The position numbers were made by a program, and so were the translations under genes. Under the pieces are notes generated by a model that had not been told where the DNA came from, searched no databases, and saw only the letters and a program-made list of their open reading frames with translations. 64,000 nt of DNA from IDS-8 sp964607425 (GTDB lineage: Bacteria; Pseudomonadota; Gammaproteobacteria; Steroidobacterales; Woeseiaceae): NCBI GenBank assembly GCA_964607425.1, contig CAZSKQ010000007.1, positions 1 through 64,000 on the forward strand, in the 5' to 3' direction. Of the stretch, positions 1 through 8,402 are shown in pieces. Numbering within the stretch: the first letter of the stretch is position 1; the number at the start of each line of letters is the position of its first letter.

Positions 1-166
1 CCGGCCCGGCCTGGGTGGCGGCTGCAACGCCCGTGAGGACAAATACGCCGGCACCGATGATGGCGCCGATCCCGAGCAGCACCAGGTCGCCCGCGCCGAG
101 CGTGCGAAGCAGGCTGGTTTCTCCATGCACGTCGGTGCCAATCGCCTTCGTGCGAAACAAGTTCAT
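1..166 (-). CDS. APC-family amino-acid permease, N-terminal fragment
   Basis: The minus strand reads from an ATG at 164-166 to the window edge, giving 55 codons that begin MNLFRTKAIGTD. A short charged lead is followed by the start of a first membrane helix with the glycine-rich motif GIGAIIGAGVFVLTG, which is the substrate-binding signature of the cationic amino-acid transporter branch of the APC superfamily. The protein would sit in the inner membrane and import amino acids. Only this N-terminus is present, so substrate and length cannot be judged. It is divergent from the histidine kinase at 384, with about 215 bases between the two starts. Confidence 0.8.
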   Translation of the reverse strand, partial: MNLFRTKAIGTDVHGETSLLRTLGAGDLVLLGIGAIIGAGVFVLTGVAAATQAGP

Positions 167-383
167 CTCGATACCCCGTGTCGCCGTTTTGCGTCGCCAC
201 TCTATCACAGAGCATGGAAATCGAAGCGCGGTTTTGACCGCGCGGCGGGCACGAAAATCCCGCGACCTCAACGCTGCTTGGTACAATTGCCTCCCCAGTC
301 CATCGGCTACACTGAACTACCAGCATTCGCCAGGGGGTACTTACCCGTGAGCCCCTTTGCGCCGATATGCGCCGATCCGCCCA

Positions 384-1997
384 ATGAAAGACACACCTTC
401 CAATCGCCTTCCCGGAGGAGCAGCGAAGCCGGGCGCGAAGTCCCACGAGGCCGCCCCGGGTACCGTTTGCTTCGCGAAAGACCGCGCGCGGCAAGTGACG
501 GCGGCGGAGGCCCAGTCGCACCTCGCCGCGATCGTGGACTCGTCCGATGATGCTATCGTCAGCAAGGACCTGGACGGCACGATACGCAGCTGGAACAAGG
601 GCGCGGAGAGAATCTTCGGCTACACGGAGGCGGAGATGCTCGGCCGGCCGATCGCCACGATCATCCCGCCGGAGTTGCAGGCGGAGGAGTGGGAGATCCT
701 CGCGCAACTCAGGCGCGGCGAGCGCATCGACCACTTCGAGACCGTGCGTGTTACCAAAGACGGACGGCAACTCGACGTCTCCTTGAGCATCTCGCCCATT
801 CACAACGACGCGGGCGAGGTCGTCGGTGCGTCCAAGATCGCCAGCGACATCACCGAGAGCAAGCGCATCGCCCGTGTACTGGCCGAAGCGGACCGGCGCA
901 AGGACCAGTTCCTCGCCATGCTTGCCCATGAGCTGCGCAATCCCCTGGCCGCCGTCAGCAGCGGCATGGAACTCCTGGCGGTGTCCACGGACGAGGCGCA
1001 GCAAGCGGAGGCCCGGCGGATGATGGACCGGCAAATCAAGCACCTTGTGCATCTGGTCGACGACCTGCTGGACATGTCGCGTATTTCGCGCGGCGTGGTG
1101 ATTTTGCGCCAGGACGTGCTTGACGCGAGAACCGTCGTCGAGCGCGCCGGGGAAGCCGCAAGACCGCTCATGCGCGAGCATCGGCACAGCTTCGAGGTAG
1201 TGATACCCGACGACGCGCTGCCGGTGCTGGGCGATGCAACCCGGCTCGAGCAGCTTCTCGCGAACCTGCTGACGAACGCCGCGAAGTACACTCCACCCGG
1301 CGGCAGGATACGGATCGATGCCACGCGGCTGGAAGATCACATCGAACTCGCGGTGCGGGACAACGGCATCGGCATACCGCCAAATTTGCTGCCGGAGGTG
1401 TTCGATCTGTTCGCGCAATCCGAGCGCTTGCCGGATCGCGCGTCCGGCGGCCTCGGGATCGGGCTGACGCTCGTCAAGGCGATAGCGCTCATGCACGGCG
1501 GCAGCGTCGATGCGAGAAGCAAGGGACCCGGCCAGGGCAGTGTATTCACCGTGCGCCTGCCGGCGGTGGACGCGGCCACGGATGCCCGGACCGAGGGGAC
1601 GACGGGGACAGAGCCCGCCCCGAAAGCGGGCGCGCCACAGCGCATCCTGGTCGTCGACGACAACCAGGACGCCGCCATGGCACTTGCGCAACTGCTCGAG
1701 ATCGCGGGCCACTCTGTGCATGCGGTGTACGACGGTCCGTCGGCGCTGGAGGCAGCCGCCGCGTTCCGGCCGGATACGGTGCTGCTCGACATCGGCCTGC
1801 CCGGCCTCGACGGCTACGAGGTGGCCAGGCGGCTGCGCGCCGACCCGGCGCTCCAGGACGTCCTGCTGATCGCCATTTCAGGCTATTGCCAGGCAGAGGA
1901 TCGGCGCCGCTCCCGGAAAGCCGGGTTCGATCACCACGTAGCCAAGCCGACGGATCATCGAGAGCTGCTCGCACTGATTGCGGACCCGGGCAGCTGA
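384..1997 (+). CDS. PAS hybrid sensor histidine kinase with C-terminal receiver domain
   Basis: The 537-residue product has a PAS domain (about 45-160, with NKGAERIFGYTEAEMLG), a HisKA domain with H-box AHELRNP (phosphoacceptor His182), an ATPase domain with N-box TNAAKY and G1 box DNGIGIP, and a receiver domain from about residue 419 with the acidic pair VVDD, phosphoacceptor Asp469 in LLDIGLPG and Lys in AKPT. No membrane segment is visible, so it is probably a cytoplasmic sensor whose PAS domain may bind a cofactor. No output domain or response-regulator gene follows; the phosphate is probably passed to a partner encoded elsewhere. I chose ATG 384; a TTG at 357 would add nine residues. No clear ribosome-binding site decides between them. 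Confidence 0.88.
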   Translation: MKDTPSNRLPGGAAKPGAKSHEAAPGTVCFAKDRARQVTAAEAQSHLAAIVDSSDDAIVSKDLDGTIRSWNKGAERIFGYTEAEMLGRPIATIIPPELQAEEWEILAQLRRGERIDHFETVRVTKDGRQLDVSLSISPIHNDAGEVVGASKIASDITESKRIARVLAEADRRKDQFLAMLAHELRNPLAAVSSGMELLAVSTDEAQQAEARRMMDRQIKHLVHLVDDLLDMSRISRGVVILRQDVLDARTVVERAGEAARPLMREHRHSFEVVIPDDALPVLGDATRLEQLLANLLTNAAKYTPPGGRIRIDATRLEDHIELAVRDNGIGIPPNLLPEVFDLFAQSERLPDRASGGLGIGLTLVKAIALMHGGSVDARSKGPGQGSVFTVRLPAVDAATDARTEGTTGTEPAPKAGAPQRILVVDDNQDAAMALAQLLEIAGHSVHAVYDGPSALEAAAAFRPDTVLLDIGLPGLDGYEVARRLRADPALQDVLLIAISGYCQAEDRRRSRKAGFDHHVAKPTDHRELLALIADPGS

Positions 1998-2008
1998 GTG
2001 CGGCGACT

Positions 2009-2113
2009 GGAGGCAGCGAGGGGGTTTGCCATGTCGCCCGCATGGCGGGCTCCTACAGCCCGCTTGGAGGCAGCGAGGGGGCCTGCCATGTCGCCCGCAT
2101 GGCGGGCTCCTAC
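2009..2113. repeat. Two tandem REP palindromes, 57-base period
   Basis: Two direct units start at 2009 and 2066. Each holds a GGAGGCAGCGAGGG lead and a 24-base palindrome (2033-2056 and 2090-2113). Read on the minus strand the palindrome is GTAGGA, arm GCCCGC, loop CAT, arm GCGGGC, then GAC. This matches the layout of GTAG-headed REP sequences of gammaproteobacteria, which are normally mobilised by RAYT-type transposases encoded elsewhere. The right copy overlaps the stop codon of the oxygenase gene at 2110-2112. The same palindrome recurs near 12.3, 22.9 and 39.2 kb. Confidence 0.85.
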
Positions 2114-2853
2114 AGGGCGTCGTGGAAGATTATGCCGAGGGTGTGGCGATGGCCGCTGCGCAGGCGGCTCACGCCATGGCGCATGTTCACCCGGTACCAG
2201 CCGCGCATCCCCCGGACCGGCCGCTGGTGCACCGCGAACACCACGGCATCGCCCTGCTCCAGCGCAACCACCTCCGGGCGTGACTGCATACGCGGCCGCT
2301 GCTCGGTCAACACGAACTCGCCGCCGGTAAAATCGGTGCCGGGCCGCGACAGCAGCACCGCCACCTGCAGCGGGAACACGTGTTCACCGTAGAGGTCCTG
2401 GTGCAGGCAGTTGTAATCGCCCGGCTCGTACGACAGCAACAGCGGCGTCGGGCGCACCTGGCCCGCTTGGCGGCAGCGCTCGAGGAACTCGGCGTGCCGT
2501 TTCGGGTAACGCACGCTGTTATCCAGGGCCTCGTGCCAACGATTGGCGATGCCGACCAGGGGCGCGTAGAGCGCGCTTCGCAGGCACGCAACGAGCTCCG
2601 GCAAGGGATAGCGGAAGTACTTGTACTCGCCGCGGCCGAAGTTGTGGCTGGCCATTACGACGCGGCTCCTGAAAGCCTCACCGTCCCGGTACAGCGCCGC
2701 CAGCAAATCGCACTCACGCGGCCCGAGCAGGCCGGCGATGGACGCCGCGCCGCGCTCGTCGAGCTCCTCCCCAAGGCGCAGCCAGTCGACAGCGCCTAGC
2801 CGCGCCTCCACGCCTGCCGCGAGCCCGGCAGGCCCGTCGGCTGCGGCGCTCAT
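2110..2853 (-). CDS. 2OG-Fe(II) oxygenase (prolyl-4-hydroxylase-like)
   Basis: This 247-residue protein has the jelly-roll iron site of the 2-oxoglutarate-dependent dioxygenases: HQD supplies the first His and Asp, a distal His lies in VFAVHQRPV, and Arg in WYRVNMRHG is placed to bind 2-oxoglutarate. The reaction is expected to be an Fe(II)- and 2-oxoglutarate-dependent hydroxylation; the substrate is unknown. Its ATG (2851-2853) overlaps the ada stop codon as ATGA, so the two are translationally coupled, which suggests a role in the alkylation or damage response. It is not AlkB by sequence pattern, and AlkB-like demethylation is only a possibility from context. Its TAG stop is formed by a REP palindrome. 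Confidence 0.8.
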   Translation of the reverse strand: MSAAADGPAGLAAGVEARLGAVDWLRLGEELDERGAASIAGLLGPRECDLLAALYRDGEAFRSRVVMASHNFGRGEYKYFRYPLPELVACLRSALYAPLVGIANRWHEALDNSVRYPKRHAEFLERCRQAGQVRPTPLLLSYEPGDYNCLHQDLYGEHVFPLQVAVLLSRPGTDFTGGEFVLTEQRPRMQSRPEVVALEQGDAVVFAVHQRPVRGMRGWYRVNMRHGVSRLRSGHRHTLGIIFHDAL

Positions 2854-3938
2854 CCGCGCGCTTCGCTCGTGAGCAGGGCGCGCTTGCGCTCCACGCCCCA
2901 GCGATAACCCGACAGGGCGCCGTCGGTGCGCACCACGCGATGGCAGGGAATGGCAACCGCCAGCGCATTGGCGCCGCAGGCCTGCGCCACCGCCCGCACC
3001 GCTTTCGGCGCCCCGATACGCTCGGCAATCTCGCGGTAGCTCGCGGTCGTGCCGACGGGAATCCGGCGCAAGGCTTCCCAGACCCGCTGCTGGAAGGCGG
3101 TGCCGCGCACGTCCAGCGGCAGGTCGAGCCCGACGGCGGGCGCTTCGACGAAGCCCACGACGCGGGCGACGACGGCTTCGAACGCCGCATCGCCACCGAT
3201 GAGATTGGCACGCGGGAACATGTCCTGCAGGTCGCGTGCGAGGGCGTCGGGATCGTCACCGAGCAATATGGCGCAGATACCCCGCTCGCTTTGCGCGACG
3301 AGGATGGAGCCGAGCGAGCACTCGCCGATCGCGAAGCGGATATCGACGTTCTCGCCGCCGGCGCGGTAACGCCGCGGGGTCATGCCGAGGACCGCATTCG
3401 ATTTTTCGTAGAAGCGCGCGTTCGAGCCATAGCCGGCACCGTAGATCGCATCCGTGACGCTGTCGCCGGCCGCAAGCTCGCGCCGCAGGCGCCGTTCGCG
3501 ATGGGCCGCGGCATAGCCCTTCGGCGTGAGCCCCGTGCTGGCCCGGAACAGGCGATGAAAATGGTAGCGGCTGAGCCCGACCTCGGCGGCCAGCTTTGGC
3601 AATGCGGGCACCGGGCGCGCGTCCTCGATGGCCTGCTCGATCAGCCGGCAGGCAGCGACGATTTTCGCGGCGTGGCGCTCGGCCAGCGGCTGCTCGTCGG
3701 GCCGGCAGCGCTTGCAGGGGCGAAACCCCGCGCGCTCGGCATCCTCCCGGGTCGCGTGGAAGCGCACGTTCTCGGGCCGCGCCAGGCGGGCGCCGCAGGA
3801 CGGCCGGCAGTAGACACCGGTCGTTGCGACCGAGTACCAGAACCGGCCGTCCGCCTCGCGGCTGCGGGCGACAACGGCGGCCCAGCGGTGATCGGAGATG
3901 GTGGCGGCAGACCGCTTCTCCCTGGCGATGTTGTTCAT
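2850..3938 (-). CDS. ada: Bifunctional Ada: methyl-sensing AraC regulator / O6-methylguanine-DNA methyltransferase
   Basis: The 362-residue product has all three Ada modules. The N-terminal zinc and methyl-acceptor domain has Cys44, Cys48, Cys75 and Cys78 in VYCRPSC and CKRC; the methyl-phosphotriester acceptor would be Cys44. An AraC-type helix-turn-helix follows (LAAEVGLSRYHFHRLFR and VTDAIYGAGYGSNARFYEK). The C-terminal methyltransferase domain has active-site Cys332 in IPCHRVV. It repairs alkylated DNA and, once methylated, activates its own regulon. I chose the ATG at 3936-3938 because the family begins about there; the frame stays open a further 345 bases upstream without homology. It is first in an operon with the overlapping 2OG oxygenase. 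Confidence 0.93.
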   Translation of the reverse strand: MNNIAREKRSAATISDHRWAAVVARSREADGRFWYSVATTGVYCRPSCGARLARPENVRFHATREDAERAGFRPCKRCRPDEQPLAERHAAKIVAACRLIEQAIEDARPVPALPKLAAEVGLSRYHFHRLFRASTGLTPKGYAAAHRERRLRRELAAGDSVTDAIYGAGYGSNARFYEKSNAVLGMTPRRYRAGGENVDIRFAIGECSLGSILVAQSERGICAILLGDDPDALARDLQDMFPRANLIGGDAAFEAVVARVVGFVEAPAVGLDLPLDVRGTAFQQRVWEALRRIPVGTTASYREIAERIGAPKAVRAVAQACGANALAVAIPCHRVVRTDGALSGYRWGVERKRALLTSEARG

Positions 3939-4142
3939 GACGGTAGTCTCGAGTGGGTTCGAGCGGAACTGTAGCGGCGTCGAGGCTGACGCCACACTCC
4001 GTTCCTTGCTTTTGAAACCTGCGGCGCGGATGAAGCACGGCTCCCCGCGGCATTTGCAGCCGTTCTGCCCGGAAAAGCCGGTAGCGGCGGCATCCGGGTA
4101 CGCCGATCCTCTCGTGACACATTTTCCAGGGGAGGAATCGAC

Positions 4143-4703
4143 ATGGCAAAGCGAAGGATGGCAACGGCGCTCGTACTGCTGCTCGCCGCGTCCGTGACGC
4201 TCGCGCAGCCGGCGCGGGGCGTGGACGGTTGTGCGACGCTCCAAAAGCTCCTGCGGGAAAGCGTATACCGCGCCGCGACGCACGACAAACCGGTGCTGCC
4301 GCGGGGCAAGGCCGCGCTGTCCCTGCAGGGCAACTCGCCAATATACCGGCTAGCGTGTCCGCGCACGGTGGAGGTCGCAACGCGCGCGTTCACCCGCGCA
4401 ATGAGCGATCTCGGAGTCTCGATCGGGTGGTATCCGACGCACCGCGGCGACTTCTGCTGGAGCGGCGATCTCAGCCAGTGCTACCCCGGATCCCGGCCCG
4501 GCGAACCCTTGCCGCCGCCGGACCAGCGCGAGTTCCTGTACGACGCGTGGAAAGGCGTGCAGAGCGCCGTACTCGCACACATGGGCCGCGGCTCGTCCGG
4601 CGGCTGGACGACGTTCACCGAAAAATCCCTCGAAGCCGCGCTCTGGTCGAACCTGCAACTGGCGGTGGAAGGGCCGCCATGCGCGGGCTATGCGCGCCGC
4701 TGA
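4143..4703 (+). CDS. Secreted protein of unknown function
   Basis: The 186-residue product begins with a signal peptide (MAKRRMATALVLLLAASVTLAQPARG). The ATG follows a good ribosome-binding site (AGGGGAGG at about 4129). The mature part has five cysteines spread over its length (in DGCATL, LACPRT, DFCWSG, SQCYPG and PPCAGY), so disulfide bonding in the periplasm or outside the cell is plausible. I recognise no domain or catalytic motif. It is divergent from ada and stands alone. Confidence 0.7.
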   Translation: MAKRRMATALVLLLAASVTLAQPARGVDGCATLQKLLRESVYRAATHDKPVLPRGKAALSLQGNSPIYRLACPRTVEVATRAFTRAMSDLGVSIGWYPTHRGDFCWSGDLSQCYPGSRPGEPLPPPDQREFLYDAWKGVQSAVLAHMGRGSSGGWTTFTEKSLEAALWSNLQLAVEGPPCAGYARR

Positions 4704-4872
4704 TGTGAGCTAATGCGTTGAATATAAGGCTGTTCGTTGATGCCAGTGCGAGAGCGGCCGCTCTTATAGTACCCTTCGCCTGAACCGCCGTTCGGGTGCG
4801 TGGAGCTGATCGGCTGAAGGACCTTCTGGGGTGGCGGCGTTCATTCTTCCTCAGGCGTATAAGGAGATTCTC

Positions 4873-5433
4873 ATGAGATCAGCAATTCTCGGATGTGCAG
4901 CCCTGCTGCTATGGACGACCGGCGCGCAGGCCCAGGACAACGGCTTCTATATCGGTGGCGGCATCACGCGCACCAGCCTCGATACGGGCAGCGACTTCGT
5001 CCAGGACGCTCCCGATTTCAGCCTCGATGACGACGACAACGGCTGGAAGATCATTGCCGGCGCGCGCCTGCTCGACTGGTTCGCCATAGAAGCCAACTAC
5101 GTCGATTTCGGCGGGGTGAACTCGGGCGACGACGCATTGGGCGGCGAGTATGAGCTGACCGGCTTCGATGCCTTCGCGGTCGGCTTCCTGTCGGCGCCTT
5201 TCGTCGACGTGTTCGGCAAGGTCGGCGCGATTCGCTGGGACGCGGACGGGAGAGTAAACTTCCAGGGCGTGAGCTTCACCGACGCGGAAACGGGCACGGA
5301 CTTTGCGTGGGGCGCCGGCGTCCAGGCACGCTTCGGCAGCCTCGCCGGTCGGCTGGAGTACGAGCGCTTCGAAGTGGACAATGCCGACGAAGTAGCGATG
5401 ATCTCGCTGGGCTTGACGTATACCTTCCTTTGA
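4873..5433 (+). CDS. Small outer-membrane beta-barrel protein
   Basis: The 186-residue product starts at ATG 4873, preceded by AAGGAGA, and opens with a signal peptide ending near AQA. The mature part has alternating strands typical of an eight-stranded barrel (NGFYIGGGITRTSLD, FAIEANYVDFGGV, LAGRLEYERFEV) and ends MISLGLTYTFL, an aromatic and hydrophobic last strand as used for BAM assembly. It resembles the OmpA-like or OmpW-like porin-family proteins called outer membrane protein beta-barrel domain. The frame is open further upstream to 4831, but the ribosome-binding site and signal peptide support 4873. Its stop overlaps the TTG start of the next gene. Confidence 0.8.
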   Translation: MRSAILGCAALLLWTTGAQAQDNGFYIGGGITRTSLDTGSDFVQDAPDFSLDDDDNGWKIIAGARLLDWFAIEANYVDFGGVNSGDDALGGEYELTGFDAFAVGFLSAPFVDVFGKVGAIRWDADGRVNFQGVSFTDAETGTDFAWGAGVQARFGSLAGRLEYERFEVDNADEVAMISLGLTYTFL

Positions 5434-6239
5434 ACGCGCAACGAGACAAGGCCGAACGCTTCAGGGCGCTGCACGCAGCCCCTGGGGCGTTCGTCATCCC
5501 CAATCCCTGGGACGTGGGCTCCGCGCGGCTCCTGGAAGGCCTGGGATTCGAGGCACTGGCGACTACCAGCTCCGGCTTCGCCCAGGCCCTCGGTCGACTG
5601 GACGGTTCGGTCACCCTGGAAGAGAAGCTCGAACACTGCCGCGCACTGTCCGCCGCCACCGGCGTTCCCGTCAGCGCCGACCTGGAGAAGGGCTTTGCCG
5701 ACGATCCCGCGGAAGCAGCCCGGACAATAGTCCTGGCGGCGGAGGCAGGGGTAGTCGGCGGCTCGATCGAGGACTGGAGCGGCTCGGAGATCTACGATTT
5801 CGAGCTCGCGGTTGCGCGCGTGCGGGCGGCGGCCGAGGCGGCGCGATCGCTGGATTTCCCGTTTACATTGACGGCACGCGCCGAGAACCTGCTGCGGGGC
5901 CGTGCCGACCTGGCCGACACCATCCGGCGCCTGCAGGCGTATTCGCAAGCCGGGGCGGACGTGCTGTATGCGCCGGGTCTGAAAACGCTCGACGAAGTGC
6001 GGGAGGTTTGCGCGGCCGTCGACAAGCCGGTGAACGTCCTCGCGCCTTTTCTCAAGGGCGTTGCCGTGGACGAGCTCGCCGCGGCGGGTGCGAAACGGAT
6101 CAGCATTGGCGGCGCGCTGGCGAACGCCGCCATCGGCACGATCATCAACGCCGGGCGGGAGATGCTGGCCAGCGGCAGCTTCGGCTGGCTTGCCGGCGCC
6201 GCGTCCGGCGCCGACATCAAGGAGCTCCTGGAGGGTTAG
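5430..6239 (+). CDS. Isocitrate lyase / PEP mutase family enzyme
   Basis: The product is 269 residues if translation begins at TTG 5430, which overlaps the preceding TGA as TTGA; the sequence NAQRDKAERFRALHA after it matches where family members begin. The barrel carries the family marks IPNPWDVGSARL, the metal-binding SADLEKGFADDP segment, and SIEDWSG. This branch usually cleaves or rearranges C-C or C-P bonds of 2-oxo acid derivatives, as oxaloacetate hydrolase or methylisocitrate-lyase-like enzymes; the substrate is not predictable. It is cytoplasmic and apparently translationally coupled to an outer-membrane protein gene, an odd pairing that may be only positional. Confidence 0.82.
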   Translation: MNAQRDKAERFRALHAAPGAFVIPNPWDVGSARLLEGLGFEALATTSSGFAQALGRLDGSVTLEEKLEHCRALSAATGVPVSADLEKGFADDPAEAARTIVLAAEAGVVGGSIEDWSGSEIYDFELAVARVRAAAEAARSLDFPFTLTARAENLLRGRADLADTIRRLQAYSQAGADVLYAPGLKTLDEVREVCAAVDKPVNVLAPFLKGVAVDELAAAGAKRISIGGALANAAIGTIINAGREMLASGSFGWLAGAASGADIKELLEG

Positions 6240-6262
6240 GAGCATGCCCGGACGGCACCGGG

Positions 6263-6913
6263 CTATGCTTGCTGCAACTCGCGCTTGCGTACGAGCTGTA
6301 CCCCGTCGCGCACGGTCAGCAGCACGTTCTCGACTCGCTCGTCTTCGGCGATGCTGCGGTTCAGCGCGTCCAGGATGCGCGGAATTTCGTCCTGCGGGTC
6401 GAGCACCTTGCCGGACCACAGCATGTTATCCAGCACCAGCAGGCCGCCGGGCCGGGTGCGCTCCAGGACGGCTTCGTAGTACTCCGGGTAATGTTCCTTG
6501 TCCGCGTCGATGAACGACAGGTCGATTTCCGCGTCAAGGCGGCGAATCGTATCCAGCGCGGGGCCCATGCGGATCTCGATCTTGCTGCCGTGCGGACTCG
6601 CATCGAACGCCTCCTGCGCAACCTTCTGCGCGCGCGGATCGATTTCGCAGGTCACGATCCTGCCGTCCGGGCCCAGTCCTTCGGCCATCGATAACGCTGA
6701 ATAGCCGGTAAACGTGCCGACCTCGAGTATTAGCCGCGGGCGGCAGAGTTGCACGAGCAGCTTCAGCAACCGGCCTTCGACCCGCCCCGTGAGCATTTGC
6801 GGGGCATCCATCTCGCGTTCGGTGCGCTCCGCAAGCGCCTGCAGCAACTCGCCCTCGGCGCGCGTGTTCAAAAACGCGTATCGATCGATAGCTTCATCCG
6901 TAAGTAATTCCAT
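6263..6913 (-). CDS. Class I SAM-dependent O-methyltransferase
   Basis: The 216-residue product belongs to the small CCoAMT/catechol-O-methyltransferase-like group. ILEVGTFTGYSALSMA is the SAM-binding loop, VTCEIDPRAQK holds the acidic residue for the SAM ribose, and LSFIDADKEHYPEYYE and LLVLDNMLW supply the metal-binding acidic positions. It would methylate a hydroxyl group of a small, catechol-like molecule. The ATG at 6911-6913 follows GGGAG on the minus strand; the frame remains open far upstream, but that extension has no family similarity. It is convergent with the PEP-mutase-family gene, with 23 bases between the stops. Confidence 0.88.
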   Translation of the reverse strand: MELLTDEAIDRYAFLNTRAEGELLQALAERTEREMDAPQMLTGRVEGRLLKLLVQLCRPRLILEVGTFTGYSALSMAEGLGPDGRIVTCEIDPRAQKVAQEAFDASPHGSKIEIRMGPALDTIRRLDAEIDLSFIDADKEHYPEYYEAVLERTRPGGLLVLDNMLWSGKVLDPQDEIPRILDALNRSIAEDERVENVLLTVRDGVQLVRKRELQQA

Positions 6914-7077
6914 CGGCCGCTCCCGTGGGTGAGTAGTGCGCAATCCGGCTGCCTGCCCGGAATGATACCTTGCGCGCAATGTTTCGCTCGCCCTCCGGCC
7001 GCGATGGCGGCCATCCCTAATGGCATACGCCTTGCATGATTTTGGCTTCGCATGGGCAATCATCCAGGAGAAGACCA

Positions 7078-7266
7078 ATGGTCGGGAAAACACAAGGCGG
7101 CGAAGGCAATCGCAAGGCGGACCGCCGTTATCGCAAGGGTGCCAGGCGCTCGGTGAAGAATACATCGGAGGCGGAACGCGCAAAGGACGCGCGCGACCTG
7201 GACGAGGACGAGCTGCAGGAGGCGCGGCAGGCCGAGGAAAAAGGCCGCTCCCGGGGCAGGCACTAG
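7078..7266 (+). CDS. Small, highly charged hypothetical protein
   Basis: The 62-residue frame starts at ATG 7078, with AGGAGAAG eight bases upstream, and is almost entirely hydrophilic: a basic first half (NRKADRRYRKGARRSVKN) and an acidic then basic second half (DLDEDELQEARQAEEKGR). It should be a soluble cytoplasmic peptide, perhaps nucleic-acid binding or intrinsically disordered. No family recognised. The strong ribosome-binding site and its isolation are the main reasons to believe it. Confidence 0.55.
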   Translation: MVGKTQGGEGNRKADRRYRKGARRSVKNTSEAERAKDARDLDEDELQEARQAEEKGRSRGRH

Positions 7267-7293
7267 GTTCACGCCACGCCGCGGGCTGGGGAA

Positions 7294-7364
7294 TCGCGCG
7301 CGGTGCGCGCTCCTGCACGGACAGCGCCCCCCACCTGGCTGTAGGAGCGCGCATTGCGCGCGAC
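7294..7364. repeat. Inverted pair of REP palindromes, GCGCGC subtype
   Basis: Two related palindromes face each other: 7294-7317 on the minus strand and 7341-7364 on the plus strand. The right copy reads GTAGGA, arm GCGCGC, loop ATT, arm GCGCGC, GAC, so it shares the GTAGGA head and GAC tail of the main REP family with different arm bases. An inverted REP doublet with a short spacer is the REPIN arrangement. It lies between the small charged gene and the EamA transporter. Confidence 0.75.
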
Positions 7365-7477
7365 ACCACGGTCGACCGCCCCCGCAAGGTCATTCTTTTG
7401 TAACACCCTGATGCAAGACGCGCCCCGGCCACGGTCGGCTATGATACGCCGCCTGTCCGGGCGAGAAGGGGGGGCGC

Positions 7478-8353
7478 ATGCGCAGCGAGAACCTGAGGGG
7501 CATCGGCCTCATGCTCCTCGCCATGGCGACGCTGGCGCTCATGGATGCGTCCATGAAGCAACTCGTGGCAACGTTTCCACCCATCGAGGTGGCCGCATTG
7601 CGCGGGCTGGTATCGCTGCCGTTCGTTCTCGCGTGGCTTTACTGGCGCGAGCGCACGATCGTCACGCTGCTCCGGATTCGCTGGCGCTGGCATCTCGGGC
7701 GCGGCGTGCTGGCTATCGTCATGCTGACCGGGTTCATCTACGCGATCAGCGACATGCCGCTGTCGGAAGCCTACACGCTGTTCTTCGTGGCGCCACTGCT
7801 CATCACGGCGCTCTCGGTTCCGCTCCTGAAAGAATCCGTCGGCCCGCGCCGCTGGCTTGCCATCCTCACGGGATTCGCCGGCGTGCTGATCGTGCTGCGA
7901 CCGGGCAGCATGACCGTCGGCTGGACCACGGTGGCGGTGCTGGTGAGTGCAACCTGCTACGCACTGAACGCGATCAGCGTGCGGATACTCGGGCGCAGCG
8001 ACTCCACGGCAGCGATGGCCTTCTGGTTCATGGCGGCAGTCGCGATAGGAGCGGGCTTACTCGCCCTCCCGGGCTGGGAGCCTGTGGGTGTCGAACACGC
8101 GGGCCTGCTGGCGGTGCTCGGCTTCACCGGAGCGCTCGGCCAGGTATTCATCACGGAAGCGTTCAGGTGCGCACCGGCGTCGGTTATCGCGCCGTTCGAA
8201 TACTCGTCACTCTTCTGGGGGATGGGCCTCGACCTCGTCATCTGGGGCGAGTTGCCCGATCCCATCGTGTTCGTCGGCGCCGCGATTATCGTCGGCAGCG
8301 GGCTTTACCTCATCTACCGCGAACGCAAGCCGACCCTCGTAACGCGCCCTTGA
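7478..8353 (+). CDS. EamA/DMT-superfamily transporter
   Basis: The 291-residue product consists of two EamA repeats with about ten membrane helices, the usual size of the drug/metabolite transporter superfamily. Typical stretches are the first helix GIGLMLLAMATLALMDASMK, the end of repeat one (GFAGVLIVLRPG) and the repeat-two motif YSSLFWGMGLDLVIWGE. Such proteins sit in the inner membrane and usually export amino acids, nucleobases or other metabolites; the substrate is unknown. It begins at ATG 7478, closely preceded by the run GAAGGGGGGGCGC. It is convergent with the TraB-like gene, with about 50 bases between the stops. Confidence 0.88.
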   Translation: MRSENLRGIGLMLLAMATLALMDASMKQLVATFPPIEVAALRGLVSLPFVLAWLYWRERTIVTLLRIRWRWHLGRGVLAIVMLTGFIYAISDMPLSEAYTLFFVAPLLITALSVPLLKESVGPRRWLAILTGFAGVLIVLRPGSMTVGWTTVAVLVSATCYALNAISVRILGRSDSTAAMAFWFMAAVAIGAGLLALPGWEPVGVEHAGLLAVLGFTGALGQVFITEAFRCAPASVIAPFEYSSLFWGMGLDLVIWGELPDPIVFVGAAIIVGSGLYLIYRERKPTLVTRP

Positions 8354-8402
8354 ACGCGCAGGGCCGCGGATCGGGCCTGCAGGAGGCAGCAGGGAACGGA
8401 AC

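Noticed and set aside
2009..2113. Possible small CRISPR-like array
   Set aside because: Only two units; the repeats are REP palindromes found singly elsewhere, and the spacing material is also repeated.
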